DNA of 20,210 bases from Fimimonas sp963619835 (GTDB lineage Bacteria; Bacillota; Clostridia; Christensenellales; CAG-314). The translations under genes and the position numbers were made by a program. The DNA is taken from assembly GCA_963619835.1 (NCBI GenBank), contig CAVEYD010000020.1, forward strand, positions 1 to 20,210, given 5' to 3'. Every line of letters starts with the position of its first letter. Within the stretch, counting starts at the first letter, position 1. Under the pieces are notes generated by a model. The model saw nothing but the letters and a program-made list of their open reading frames with translations. It did not search any database and had not been told where the DNA came from. Of the stretch, positions 4,551 to 12,015 are shown one piece after another.

Positions 4551-7066
4551 TGAAAAGATTTGCTCTTGCAGGCAACCCGAACTGTGGTAAAACCACATTG
4601 TTCAACAGCCTTACGGGTTCAACCGCACATGTAGGAAACTGGCCGGGTGTAACTGTAGATAAGCGTGAAGGAACATACAAAAAATGTGCAGAACCTATCG
4701 CAATCATCGACTTGCCCGGTATTTATTCACTTTCGCCGTACACTCCGGAAGAAGTAATTGCTCGTAATTACATTTTGGATGAAAAGCCCGATTGTGTAAT
4801 CAACATTGTAGACGCAACAAACTTGGAACGTAACCTTTATCTTTCCACACAAATTATGGAAATTGACGTTCCCATGGTAATTGCACTTAACATGATCGAT
4901 GCAGTAGCACAAGCCGGTGACGAAATCGATGCCAACGAACTTGAAAAGCGTTTAGGTGTTCCTGTTGTTAAAATCTCTGCTCTTAAGGAAACGGGTCTAA
5001 CCGAGCTTATGGACAAAGCTTACAACGAATGCAAAAAGATTCGCAAGGCTGCAACCGTACTCGAAGATACGTCCATTTCCCACCTTGTAAATGATGTTGC
5101 TATAGCGCTTAAGGGACAAAACGTTGAAAATCCCTTGTTCCATGCCGTAAAACTTGTCGAAGGTGACGAAATCGAAGTTAATATGCACAAAGAAGTTGTT
5201 TCTATGGTTGAAGATTTCAAAAAATCTCACACTGATGAAACATTTGGAAACGACTACGAAGCACTTGTTGCCGATGCAAGATACAAGTACATCAACAAAC
5301 ATTTCTCGGTAGTTGTAAAGCACAAAAATACCGATAAAACCAAGATGACTCGCTCGGACAAAGTCGACAAAGTTCTTACACACAGAATTTGGGGTATCCC
5401 CATCTTCCTTGTAATTTTGTTCCTTGTGTTCCACCTTACTTTCTCGGAAAATCTGTTCTACATCAACGGATTCAACGACGATCAAGCTTGGATGCCTTCT
5501 CTTAGTGAAAACGAAGCTTTCTTAAAGCACGATGCTGACGGAAACATTGTTTACGAAGAAGATACTCTCGAGTACTTATCGGACGATGACGGCAACTACA
5601 TCACAACAACAAGTGCTGGTGTAACAGATAACGGAGACGGCACTTATGCAGTAGACGGTGAAGGTGAATATGTTGCCGATGATAATGGTTATCTTGGAGA
5701 AGAAGTTCCAGAACTTACCTATGGCGCACGTTGGCTTGCAACTATTTACGACGGAACGCTTTACAGCCCCGGTGTAGTAGTTAACAACATTTGGAACGAC
5801 ATGATTGTCGGCGACTTGTTTGGACTTGTTACCGATGCCGTAGACAACAGCGGAATGGCAGATTGGGCAAAAGGCTTAATCAACAACGGTATAATCGAAG
5901 GTTTAGCTGCAGTTCTTTCATTCTTGCCTCCTATTTTGGTATTGTTCTTGTTCTTCTCAATTTTGGAAGACAGCGGATACATGGCTCGTATTGCATTTAT
6001 TCTTGACAGAATGTTCCGTAAATTTGGCCTTAGCGGTCGTGCATTCATGCCCATGATCATGGGATTTGGTTGCTCCGTTCCCGCGATGATCAACACTCGT
6101 ACTCTTGCAGACGAAAAAGAACGTACAGCTACCGTTCGTGTAATTCCGTTCTTCTCTTGCGGAGCTAAGTTGCCTATTTTGACTGCTTGCGCAGGCGCAC
6201 TTGTTCTTGGAACTTCAATCAATGCAGATATCGTAACTTACTCTATGTACCTTCTCGGTATCGTAACAGCCATTGTTGCCGTACTCTTGATGAGAAACAC
6301 AACATTAAAAGGCGAAACTCCTCCGTTCATCATGGAGTTGCCGGCTTACCACGCACCTCAATTTAAAAACTTGATGTTGCACTTGTGGGATAAGACAAAG
6401 CACTTCGTAAAGAAAGCTTTCACAATTATTCTTGCATCCACAATCGTAATTTGGTTCTTAACTCACTTTGACTTTAGTTGGAACTTGCTTGAAGACGAAG
6501 CTATCAACGAATCTATTCTTGCAAGCGTATCAAGACTTGTTCAACCGTTGTTTACCCCTGTTGGATTTGGTAGCCAACTTGGAGAATATGGTTGGGTATT
6601 CGTACTTGCAGCAGTTAGCGGACTTATCGCAAAAGAAAACGTCATTTCCACGTTTGGAACACTTGCTGCTTGCCTCTGTGCAATTCCTGATGTTGCAACA
6701 AAAATTGGTCTTGCAAACATTTCAAGCGAAGCTGGTATCGGTGCAGTAAAAGCAATGATTGCCGCAACTGGCATCAGTGGAGCAGGACTTATTGCATTCA
6801 TCGCATTCAACATGACAACAATTCCTTGCTTTGCAGCAGTTGCAACAGCTAAAGCTGAACTACAAAACAAAACACGTTATCAATGGACATTGGTGTTCTG
6901 GCTTGTATGTTCCTACTTGGTAGCTTCCATGGTTTACACAATCGGTTCATGGCCGTGGACAGCAGCTATCTGGGCAGTAGTAATTGCAGCAGTTGTTGTC
7001 GGAGTAGTATTCTACAACAAAAAGCAAAACAAAAAGCTTATTGATTCGGCACAGTTGACCGACTAA
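4550..7066 (+). CDS. feoB: Ferrous iron transporter FeoB with acidic loop insertion
   Basis: This 838-residue protein is a GTP-dependent inner-membrane Fe2+ transporter. The N-terminal G domain shows G1 GNPNCGKT (8-15), G2 threonine T35 within VGNWPGVTV, G3 DLPG (54-57) and G4 NMID (114-117). A helical GDI-like segment follows, and the first membrane helix starts near W281. The membrane core has the paired 'Gate' motifs, for example GFGCSVPAMINTRT and FFSCGAKLPILTACAGA, with conserved cysteines. Between helix 1 and the next conserved segment (about residues 305-388) is an acidic, Gly/Asn/Tyr-rich insertion not found in ordinary FeoB. It includes an EF-hand-like DADGNIVYEE (328-337). The start at 4550 is chosen because GGAGG (4535-4539) lies 10 nt upstream and the GTPase begins there; an in-frame ATG at 4523 lies inside feoA2. 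A terminator follows. Confidence 0.97.
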   Translation: MKRFALAGNPNCGKTTLFNSLTGSTAHVGNWPGVTVDKREGTYKKCAEPIAIIDLPGIYSLSPYTPEEVIARNYILDEKPDCVINIVDATNLERNLYLSTQIMEIDVPMVIALNMIDAVAQAGDEIDANELEKRLGVPVVKISALKETGLTELMDKAYNECKKIRKAATVLEDTSISHLVNDVAIALKGQNVENPLFHAVKLVEGDEIEVNMHKEVVSMVEDFKKSHTDETFGNDYEALVADARYKYINKHFSVVVKHKNTDKTKMTRSDKVDKVLTHRIWGIPIFLVILFLVFHLTFSENLFYINGFNDDQAWMPSLSENEAFLKHDADGNIVYEEDTLEYLSDDDGNYITTTSAGVTDNGDGTYAVDGEGEYVADDNGYLGEEVPELTYGARWLATIYDGTLYSPGVVVNNIWNDMIVGDLFGLVTDAVDNSGMADWAKGLINNGIIEGLAAVLSFLPPILVLFLFFSILEDSGYMARIAFILDRMFRKFGLSGRAFMPMIMGFGCSVPAMINTRTLADEKERTATVRVIPFFSCGAKLPILTACAGALVLGTSINADIVTYSMYLLGIVTAIVAVLLMRNTTLKGETPPFIMELPAYHAPQFKNLMLHLWDKTKHFVKKAFTIILASTIVIWFLTHFDFSWNLLEDEAINESILASVSRLVQPLFTPVGFGSQLGEYGWVFVLAAVSGLIAKENVISTFGTLAACLCAIPDVATKIGLANISSEAGIGAVKAMIAATGISGAGLIAFIAFNMTTIPCFAAVATAKAELQNKTRYQWTLVFWLVCSYLVASMVYTIGSWPWTAAIWAVVIAAVVVGVVFYNKKQNKKLIDSAQLTD

Positions 7067-7077
7067 CAAGTAAATTA

Positions 7078-7110
7078 AAAAGGCGGGTTGCAACGGCAAT
7101 ACCGCCTTTT
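7078..7110 (+). terminator. Intrinsic terminator after feoB
   Basis: AAAAGGCGG (7078-7086) pairs with CCGCCTTTT (7102-7110), with a 15-nt loop. The stem is GC-rich at its core, though the T tract after it is short. It separates feoB from the Cys-rich gene. Confidence 0.75.
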
Positions 7111-7287
7111 GATTTCTCTAATTTGTTTCAAAATCTTAATTCAAAATGTTTTTTGCTTTTTAGTTTAATATTTTAAGCAAAAATTATAGAAAACACTGTA
7201 GTTAAAATTGAATAAATTTTAATGAAAGTTTACATAGCAAATGGAAAAACGAAAATTACTGCAAGTTGTGTGTTAGTTAAAAGACGT
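7111..7287. other. AT-rich intergenic stretch, no gene seen
   Basis: No open frame with a ribosome binding site is present. The only structure is an AT-only inverted repeat, TTAAAATT (7202-7209) and AATTTTAA (7215-7222), which is likely to occur by chance at this composition. Confidence 0.5.
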
Positions 7288-7316
7288 TTGCCAAAATAAA
7301 TAATTTATCGTAAAAT
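7288..7316 (+). promoter_or_regulatory. Promoter of the FeoB-associated gene
   Basis: TTGCCA (7288-7293) and TAAAAT (7311-7316) are separated by 17 bp. The start would be near 7323, giving a leader of about 33 nt that ends in a near-perfect Shine-Dalgarno, GGGGGAGG (7341-7348). Confidence 0.65.
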
Positions 7317-7355
7317 AAAAATAATGTATTCACTCAGTCAGGGGGAGGTATTCTC

Positions 7356-7538
7356 ATGGGAGTATTTGAAATTTTGTTAATAGTGGTTTGTGTCGCATTT
7401 GTCGGTACAATTATTGCCACATCAATTATCAAAAAAAAGAAAAACAAAGGACACGGTTGTAGCGGTGGTTGTGATTGTTGTCCGTATTGTTCCACCTGCT
7501 CGTCGCACAAGTCTACTTTCGACAAAAAAAGCAAGTAA
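7356..7538 (+). CDS. FeoB-associated Cys-rich membrane protein
   Basis: This 60-residue protein has one N-terminal membrane helix (about residues 4-25), a basic KKKKNKG stop-transfer stretch, and a cysteine cluster: C35, C39, C41, C42, C45 and C48. This is the layout of the FeoB_associated family (PF12669), found beside feoB mainly in Bacillota. It is thought to help iron handling at the membrane, perhaps as a cytosolic metal-binding tail or as a stand-in for the missing FeoC. The basic flank places the cysteines in the cytosol. The start is fixed by GGGGGAGG 7 nt before the ATG, the strongest ribosome binding site in the window. It is separated from feoB by a terminator and has its own promoter, so it can be made independently of the transporter. 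Confidence 0.88.
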   Translation: MGVFEILLIVVCVAFVGTIIATSIIKKKKNKGHGCSGGCDCCPYCSTCSSHKSTFDKKSK

Positions 7539-7632
7539 AAAAAACGCAAATTTATTAAAAACGGTTAATTTTTTTGAAATTCGGCACGTCTGTAAAAAAA
7601 TCGCCTAATTATCATTTAATTGGTTTTAAATA

Positions 7633-7661
7633 TTGACATTTGTAGCAATGTGTGTCAAAAT
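7633..7661 (+). promoter_or_regulatory. Promoter of the DUF975 gene
   Basis: TTGACA (7633-7638) is 17 bp from CAAAAT (7656-7661), which is preceded by TGT as an extended -10. The match of the -10 itself is modest. The leader of about 50 nt ends in AAAGGAG before the ATG at 7720. Confidence 0.55.
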
Positions 7662-7719
7662 GCTTTTGTACACAAGATAGTTTTTCTATCAATAAAAAGT
7701 GTAAATAAAAGGAGAAAAA

Positions 7720-8343
7720 ATGGTATCAAGTAAAGAACTACGTACTCGTGCGTGGAACAAACTGAAAAATGGTGGCTATTGGATGAACTTTGCCGCTTCT
7801 GTTTTAGGTGGAATTGTGTCAGGTGTTTTCCCGATAGTTACTTACGGACCGATGGTAGTTGGTGTTGCGGGTTATTATTCAAAATATCAACGTGGAGAAG
7901 AAGCTAAACTCGAAGATATTTTCCAAGGATTCAGCAGCAACAACTTTGTTGTAAATCTGCTTGCAGGATTTTTGCAAATGCTATTTTCTGCGTTGTGGTC
8001 AATTTTGTTCATTGTTCCGGGATTAATCTATTCGTGTGCTACAGCTGTATTTTCATTTGTTCGTTATGATCATCCGGAATACGAAGCTTACGAATCACTC
8101 ACCAAAACAAAGGAACTTATGAACGGTTACAAATGGAAGTATTTCTGCCTTATTTTGTCCTTCATCGGTTGGTATTTGCTTTGCGTTCTTACATGCGGTA
8201 TCGGTTTCTTGTTCCTTGCACCTTATATAGATGCAACCACGGCTGAGTTCTATGCCGAACTTAAAAAAGAACACGGCGAACCGATCAACGAAGAAGTTTC
8301 CGCTGACGACGAACCTAAAACCGAAGAAGTTTTCGACGCTTAG
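7720..8343 (+). CDS. DUF975-family integral membrane protein
   Basis: This 207-residue protein has the DUF975 layout: an N-terminal basic helix (LRTRAWNKLKNGGYW), hydrophobic segments near residues 22-50, 80-112 and 138-170, and the family's hallmark end. That end runs LMNGYKWKYFCLILSFIGW, then LTCGIGFLFLAPY, then TTAEFYAEL. The middle YQRGEEAKLEDIFQGF matches the conserved 'RGE...DLF.GF' loop. The C-terminal 25 residues are acidic and probably disordered. The function of DUF975 proteins is unknown; they are common membrane proteins of Bacillota. AAAGGAG precedes the ATG by the usual distance. The gene is monocistronic, with its own promoter and a strong terminator at 8364-8391. Confidence 0.88.
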   Translation: MVSSKELRTRAWNKLKNGGYWMNFAASVLGGIVSGVFPIVTYGPMVVGVAGYYSKYQRGEEAKLEDIFQGFSSNNFVVNLLAGFLQMLFSALWSILFIVPGLIYSCATAVFSFVRYDHPEYEAYESLTKTKELMNGYKWKYFCLILSFIGWYLLCVLTCGIGFLFLAPYIDATTAEFYAELKKEHGEPINEEVSADDEPKTEEVFDA

Positions 8344-8363
8344 TTAAAAATTTCAAAAAAAAT

Positions 8364-8391
8364 GCACTTCAATACGAAGTGCTTTTTTTTT
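8364..8391 (+). terminator. Intrinsic terminator after the DUF975 gene
   Basis: GCACTTC (8364-8370) pairs perfectly with GAAGTGC (8376-8382) around a 5-nt loop, followed by nine T (8383-8391). Confidence 0.93.
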
Positions 8392-8477
8392 GCTATAATT
8401 CACAAAGATATTTTTTAAGCGAACAAACAATAAATATTTTTATTTATCAACACAAGGACGTTTTATTGTGCTACAAT
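8391..8477 (+). promoter_or_regulatory. Two extended -10 promoters for the transporter
   Basis: TGCTATAAT (8391-8399) directly abuts the terminator T run, and TGCTACAAT (8469-8477) lies 78 bp further on. Both have the TGN extension and neither has a convincing -35. The predicted leaders would be about 120 and 45 nt. Either or both could drive the symporter gene. Confidence 0.45.
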
Positions 8478-8528
8478 ACAAGTTGTGGCAGGCAATTTGC
8501 TTGCAAAAAAAGCTTAAAGGAGAATTTT

Positions 8529-10373
8529 ATGGCAAAAGGTGCAACTGCAACCTTAAGTGCGGAAGACAGACAGTTTAGACGCAACAAGTGGTTGTTTGGC
8601 GTGTCCGGCATTGGTCGAGACATGGCGTATCAGTTAATAGGCTCATTTTTGCTTACTTACATTCAGTATGGTGTAAGCATGACAGCCGAACAATTTTTAA
8701 CTATAAGTTTGCTTATCGGTGTTGTGGGGCGTATTTGGGATGCCGTCAACGATCCGCTTATGGGTGCGATAATCGAAGGTTCGCACATGAAGATGGGCAA
8801 ATTCCGTCCTTGGATTTTAATCGGTGCGGTAAGCACAGGTGTTATGATTTTGGCAATGTTCAACTTGCCTCAAGGGCTTAGCGGATGGGCATTTGTTGTA
8901 ATCATGGGCATATTGTATTTGCTGTGGGAATCTTCATTTACAATGAACGATATCGGCTATTGGTCCATGCTTGCAAGTTTGTCTAGCAAAAAGGAACAGC
9001 GTAATTCCGCAACCATGCTTACTGTAGTTTTTGCAGGCATCGGTGCGTTTGTAGCGCAAGGACTTATTTCTTTCTTCTCACCCGGCAACGTTCGTACTTC
9101 TTATTCGGTCAATTCAATAATTATCGTTGCAACGTTTGTAATCATGCAAACTTTAATGGTACTATTCATCAAGGAACGTCCACGTTCCGAGATGGAAGTA
9201 AACGAAAAAGTTTCGCTAAAACACATGTGGAAAACAATCAAAAACAACGATCAAGTCTTGTGGATGACACTTTCCCTGTTGTTCTACTCGGTAGGTAGCG
9301 GACTATTGGTATCGCTTGCTTACAACTTATACTATCTCGAAATCGGCTACAACGGACAAACAATTTTGTTTATAGTTGTTTTCGGAGTAGTCAACACTGC
9401 AACACAAGCATTTTATCCTATGCTTGCCAAAAAGTTTACACGTAGGCAAATTCAAAAGTATTCGATAATCACTTCTTGTGTTGGCTACTTGGGCGTTGCA
9501 CTTTTAGGTTGGTTTGATTTTCTTCCGTTCAATCTTCTCACGCTTTCTTTGTTCGGAGTACTTGTTTTTGGCGGACAGGCATTATTCTACATGGCAAGCA
9601 TAATCAACATTACAAACTGTGTTGAGTACAACGAATACAAGAGTGGCGAACGTAACGAAGCCGTTGTTTCAACATTGCGTCCGTTTGTCGCAAAAATGGC
9701 AGACGCTCTCAAAATGGCAGTTACAACAATTGTGCTTATCGTAAGCGGAGTTTACATGCTCAGTCAAAACGTTTCCAGCATGGAAGTGCAAAAGAAATTC
9801 TTTGACGACAAGGCAACCAATCGCGACCAAAAAGTAGAGTATGTCACAAAACTTCAAGAGTATCATGCCGCATACGAACTTGCAATTGACGGCAAATCTG
9901 AAGAAGAAATAGCCGAAATTCAAAAAGAATACGACAAAAAGTTAGAAAACGACGAAGCGTTAAAAGATTATCAAATAACGGCTCAGTACATGGATGTGCT
10001 GCTTGATATGTATCTCGGAACGGAGGATTCCAACGGTACGGAAACGCTTTCTACAAACGCACTCGGTAACTACATTCGTTTGGGAGATGCCGATGCGGTA
10101 GTTTACATTACAGATAGTAGTGTTGCAATTATTCGCGAAGGCGACGTAAACGTAGCCGACGAGCATTTCCACACACCCGCAGTACAAGATGTAAGCAAGC
10201 GTTTGTGGCTTCGTGTTGCTGTTAGCGTGTTGCCGGCAGGATTACTTCTTGTTGCACTCTTTATTCAAAACAAAAAGTTTGTTATCACCGAAGACTACTA
10301 CGATATGATGATGGTAGAAATAGAAAAACGCAATGGCGAAAATCAACTTTCGGAAGAACAACAAGCCGAGTAA
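8529..10373 (+). CDS. GPH-family (MelB-like) sugar/cation symporter with loop insertion
   Basis: This 614-residue transporter belongs to the glycoside-pentoside-hexuronide:cation symporters (major facilitator superfamily). Near the N-terminus it has the family signature: WDAVNDPLMGAIIEGSH, then MKMGKFRPWILIGA (helices 2-3 and the connecting loop). The second half shows helices 7-12 and the C-terminal FVITEDYYDMMMVEIEKR tail typical of the family. Usual length is about 450-480 residues. Here about 140 extra residues (roughly 414-556) lie between the last two helices, a region expected to be external. The first part is acidic and helical (EEIAEIQKEYDKKLEN), and the second looks like mixed strand (DAVVYITDSSVAIIREGD). 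The start at 8529 is set by AAAGGAG 6 nt upstream; the frame is open further upstream to 8379 but crosses the promoter region. The substrate is probably a glycoside but cannot be told. Confidence 0.9.
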   Translation: MAKGATATLSAEDRQFRRNKWLFGVSGIGRDMAYQLIGSFLLTYIQYGVSMTAEQFLTISLLIGVVGRIWDAVNDPLMGAIIEGSHMKMGKFRPWILIGAVSTGVMILAMFNLPQGLSGWAFVVIMGILYLLWESSFTMNDIGYWSMLASLSSKKEQRNSATMLTVVFAGIGAFVAQGLISFFSPGNVRTSYSVNSIIIVATFVIMQTLMVLFIKERPRSEMEVNEKVSLKHMWKTIKNNDQVLWMTLSLLFYSVGSGLLVSLAYNLYYLEIGYNGQTILFIVVFGVVNTATQAFYPMLAKKFTRRQIQKYSIITSCVGYLGVALLGWFDFLPFNLLTLSLFGVLVFGGQALFYMASIINITNCVEYNEYKSGERNEAVVSTLRPFVAKMADALKMAVTTIVLIVSGVYMLSQNVSSMEVQKKFFDDKATNRDQKVEYVTKLQEYHAAYELAIDGKSEEEIAEIQKEYDKKLENDEALKDYQITAQYMDVLLDMYLGTEDSNGTETLSTNALGNYIRLGDADAVVYITDSSVAIIREGDVNVADEHFHTPAVQDVSKRLWLRVAVSVLPAGLLLVALFIQNKKFVITEDYYDMMMVEIEKRNGENQLSEEQQAE

Positions 10374-10413
10374 AAATCTAATCTTGTTATAAAGCAACAA
10401 AACAAAATAGCAA

Positions 10414-10452
10414 AAAAGGACTTGTCAAACAGACAAGTCCTTTTCGTTTTTT
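10414..10452 (+). terminator. Strong terminator after the symporter
   Basis: GGACTTGTC (10418-10426) pairs with GACAAGTCC (10432-10440) around AAACA. The stem is extended by AAAA/TTTT, and further T follow (TTTTCGTTTTTT). The A run before it would let it work from the other side too. Confidence 0.93.
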
Positions 10453-10574
10453 GCTACTTTTTTAAAAGCATTAAAGTTGTCTTTTGTAAAAATGTAATTT
10501 GTGCGGAACGCGAAAAAGCTTAATAAGTTTTTTACAATTTTTACAACATATTTTTCAGCAATTTTACAATATCA
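10453..10574. other. Intergenic stretch before the SAM leader, nothing seen
   Basis: No open frame with a ribosome binding site and no clear operator is visible. TTTTACAAT recurs loosely (10530-10538 and 10562-10570), but in a background of A and T this is weak. Confidence 0.5.
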
Positions 10575-10603
10575 TTGACATGTAACTACTCTTATGTTAA
10601 AAT
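10575..10603 (+). promoter_or_regulatory. Promoter of the metK operon
   Basis: A perfect -35, TTGACA (10575-10580), is 17 bp from TAAAAT (10598-10603), which is preceded by TGT as an extended -10. Transcription would start near 10610, only a few bases before the riboswitch aptamer. Confidence 0.88.
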
Positions 10604-10613
10604 ATACCTACAA

Positions 10614-10713
10614 CCCTATCGAGAGTGGCCGAGAGACGGACTCGTGGACGCCACAGCAACCTAAAAAGAAGTTAGGTGCTAAATTCCGCAATCGAATGAT
10701 TGAAAGATGGGAC
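10614..10713 (+). promoter_or_regulatory. SAM riboswitch (S-box leader) of metK
   Basis: This matches the S-box aptamer: a GAGAGTGG box after P1, then GCAACC, GGTGCTAAATTCC and a final GAAAGATG box. Helices seen are P1 CCTATC (10615-10620) with GATGGG (10706-10711) using one G-U pair; P2 GTGGC (10625-10629) with GCCAC (10650-10654); an inner CGAG (10630-10633) with CTCG (10641-10644); P3 ACCTA (10659-10663) with TAGGT (10673-10677); and P4 CAATC (10689-10693) with GATTG (10698-10702). With SAM bound, P1 is closed and the downstream terminator forms. Without SAM, AGATGGGAC (10705-10713) can pair in nine positions with GTCTTGTCT (10735-10743) and act as antiterminator. The SAM-I class is most likely. 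Confidence 0.95.
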
Positions 10714-10734
10714 GGCGAAAAATGTTTTTGTGCT

Positions 10735-10764
10735 GTCTTGTCTACTTTAGGCAAGACTTTTTTT
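10735..10764 (+). terminator. Riboswitch-controlled terminator
   Basis: GTCTTGTCTA (10735-10744) pairs with TAGGCAAGAC (10748-10757), ten pairs with one G-U, around CTT. Seven T follow (10758-10764). Its 5' arm is the same stretch that the antiterminator would use. Confidence 0.93.
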
Positions 10765-10807
10765 GGCAAAACTTTTAACACGCCTTCGATGGTTGAAAAG
10801 GAGAAAA

Positions 10808-12001
10808 ATGATACCAAACAAACACAGATTTTTTACTTCGGAAAGTGTTACCGAAGGACATCCCGACAAAATGTGCGACCAAATTTCCGATGCCATTTTG
10901 GATGCTATTCTTGCGCTCGATTCGGACGCGCGTGTTGCCTGCGAAACGGTAGTTTGCACCGGTACGGTTTTCGTTATGGGGCAAATCACCACAAAAGCCG
11001 TTGTTGACTATCCTACAATAGTTCGCAACACTGTTCGTGATATTGGTTACACTCGTGCCAAATTCGGTTTTGATGCTGACAGTTGCGGAGTAATTATTTC
11101 GCTTGATAAACAATCCCCCGATATAGCTTTAGGCGTAGACAAGTCGGACGAATATCGTGACCGCGGAGAGCTACTCGACATGTACGGGGCAGGCGACCAA
11201 GGAATGATGTTCGGCTATGCTTGCAACGAAACTCCGGAATATATGCCCATGGCAATTACGCTTGCTCAACGCATTAGTCGTCGTCTTGCCGAAGTACGCA
11301 AAAACGGAGAAATTCCCTATCTTCGTCCGGACGGCAAATGTCAAGTAACGGTAGAGTACGACGGAAGCAAGCCCATACGTGTTGACACAATCGTTTTGTC
11401 TACACAGCACAGCGCGGATGTTTCAACATCTCAAATAGCTTCAGACATGATTTCTCAAGTTATTCGTAAAGTTGTTCCTCTTGAATTGTTGGACGACAAA
11501 ACAAAGTACTACATCAACCCCACAGGACGTTTTGAAATAGGCGGTCCGGCGGCAGATAGCGGACTTACGGGCCGTAAAATCATTGTCGATACCTATGGCG
11601 GTTATTGCGCACACGGCGGAGGGGCTTTCAGCGGAAAAGATCCCACAAAAGTAGACCGTTCGGCAGCTTATATGGCACGTTACATTTGCAAAAACGTTGT
11701 CGCAGCCGGTATTGCCGACCGTATTCAAATTCAAATCTCGTATGCAATCGGACGTAGCAAACCCGTATCAATTGACGTAAACACTTACGGCTCGGGTAAA
11801 ATCGACGACAGCATTCTTTCGGAAATCATTTCCGAAGAATTTGATCTTCGTCCTCGTGCTATTATAAACAAATTCCAACTTCAACGTCCTATTTATCTTG
11901 CAACGGCAAGTTACGGACATTTTGGCAGAGAAGGTTTCCCTTGGGAAGCACTCGACAAAGTCGACGACTTAAAAAAGCGTCTTTCAGAATATAAAAAGTA
12001 A
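10808..12001 (+). CDS. metK: S-adenosylmethionine synthetase
   Basis: This 397-residue cytosolic enzyme makes S-adenosylmethionine from methionine and ATP, releasing phosphate and pyrophosphate. The N-terminal FFTSESVTEGHPDK carries the ATP-binding GHPDK (17-21). The first family signature is GAGDQGMMFGYA (127-138) and the second is GGGAFSGKD (270-278), which includes phosphate-binding residues. The length is normal for the family (about 390-400). The start is ATG 10808, placed by AAAAGGAG; the frame is open upstream into the riboswitch terminator but has no signal there. Expression should be shut off by its own product through the S-box leader. It is the first gene of a run continuing with recD2 only 14 nt downstream, without a terminator. 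Confidence 0.98.
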   Translation: MIPNKHRFFTSESVTEGHPDKMCDQISDAILDAILALDSDARVACETVVCTGTVFVMGQITTKAVVDYPTIVRNTVRDIGYTRAKFGFDADSCGVIISLDKQSPDIALGVDKSDEYRDRGELLDMYGAGDQGMMFGYACNETPEYMPMAITLAQRISRRLAEVRKNGEIPYLRPDGKCQVTVEYDGSKPIRVDTIVLSTQHSADVSTSQIASDMISQVIRKVVPLELLDDKTKYYINPTGRFEIGGPAADSGLTGRKIIVDTYGGYCAHGGGAFSGKDPTKVDRSAAYMARYICKNVVAAGIADRIQIQISYAIGRSKPVSIDVNTYGSGKIDDSILSEIISEEFDLRPRAIINKFQLQRPIYLATASYGHFGREGFPWEALDKVDDLKKRLSEYKK

Positions 12002-12015
12002 TTACTGACTAAACC

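Noticed and set aside
5761..6222. Antisense open frame of 153 codons inside feoB
   Set aside because: It mirrors the codon pattern of feoB, has no ribosome binding site and overlaps strongly conserved coding sequence.
7633..7658. TTGACA/TGTCAA inverted repeat at the DUF975 promoter
   Set aside because: Only 6 bp per arm and one arm is simply the -35 box; not enough to claim an operator.
8379..8528. Fifty extra N-terminal residues on the GPH symporter
   Set aside because: This stretch crosses the terminator T run and both candidate promoters; AAAGGAG points to ATG 8529.
10594..11007. Open frame of 137 codons over the SAM leader
   Set aside because: It covers the riboswitch and terminator and then runs out of frame through metK; its composition is not protein-like.
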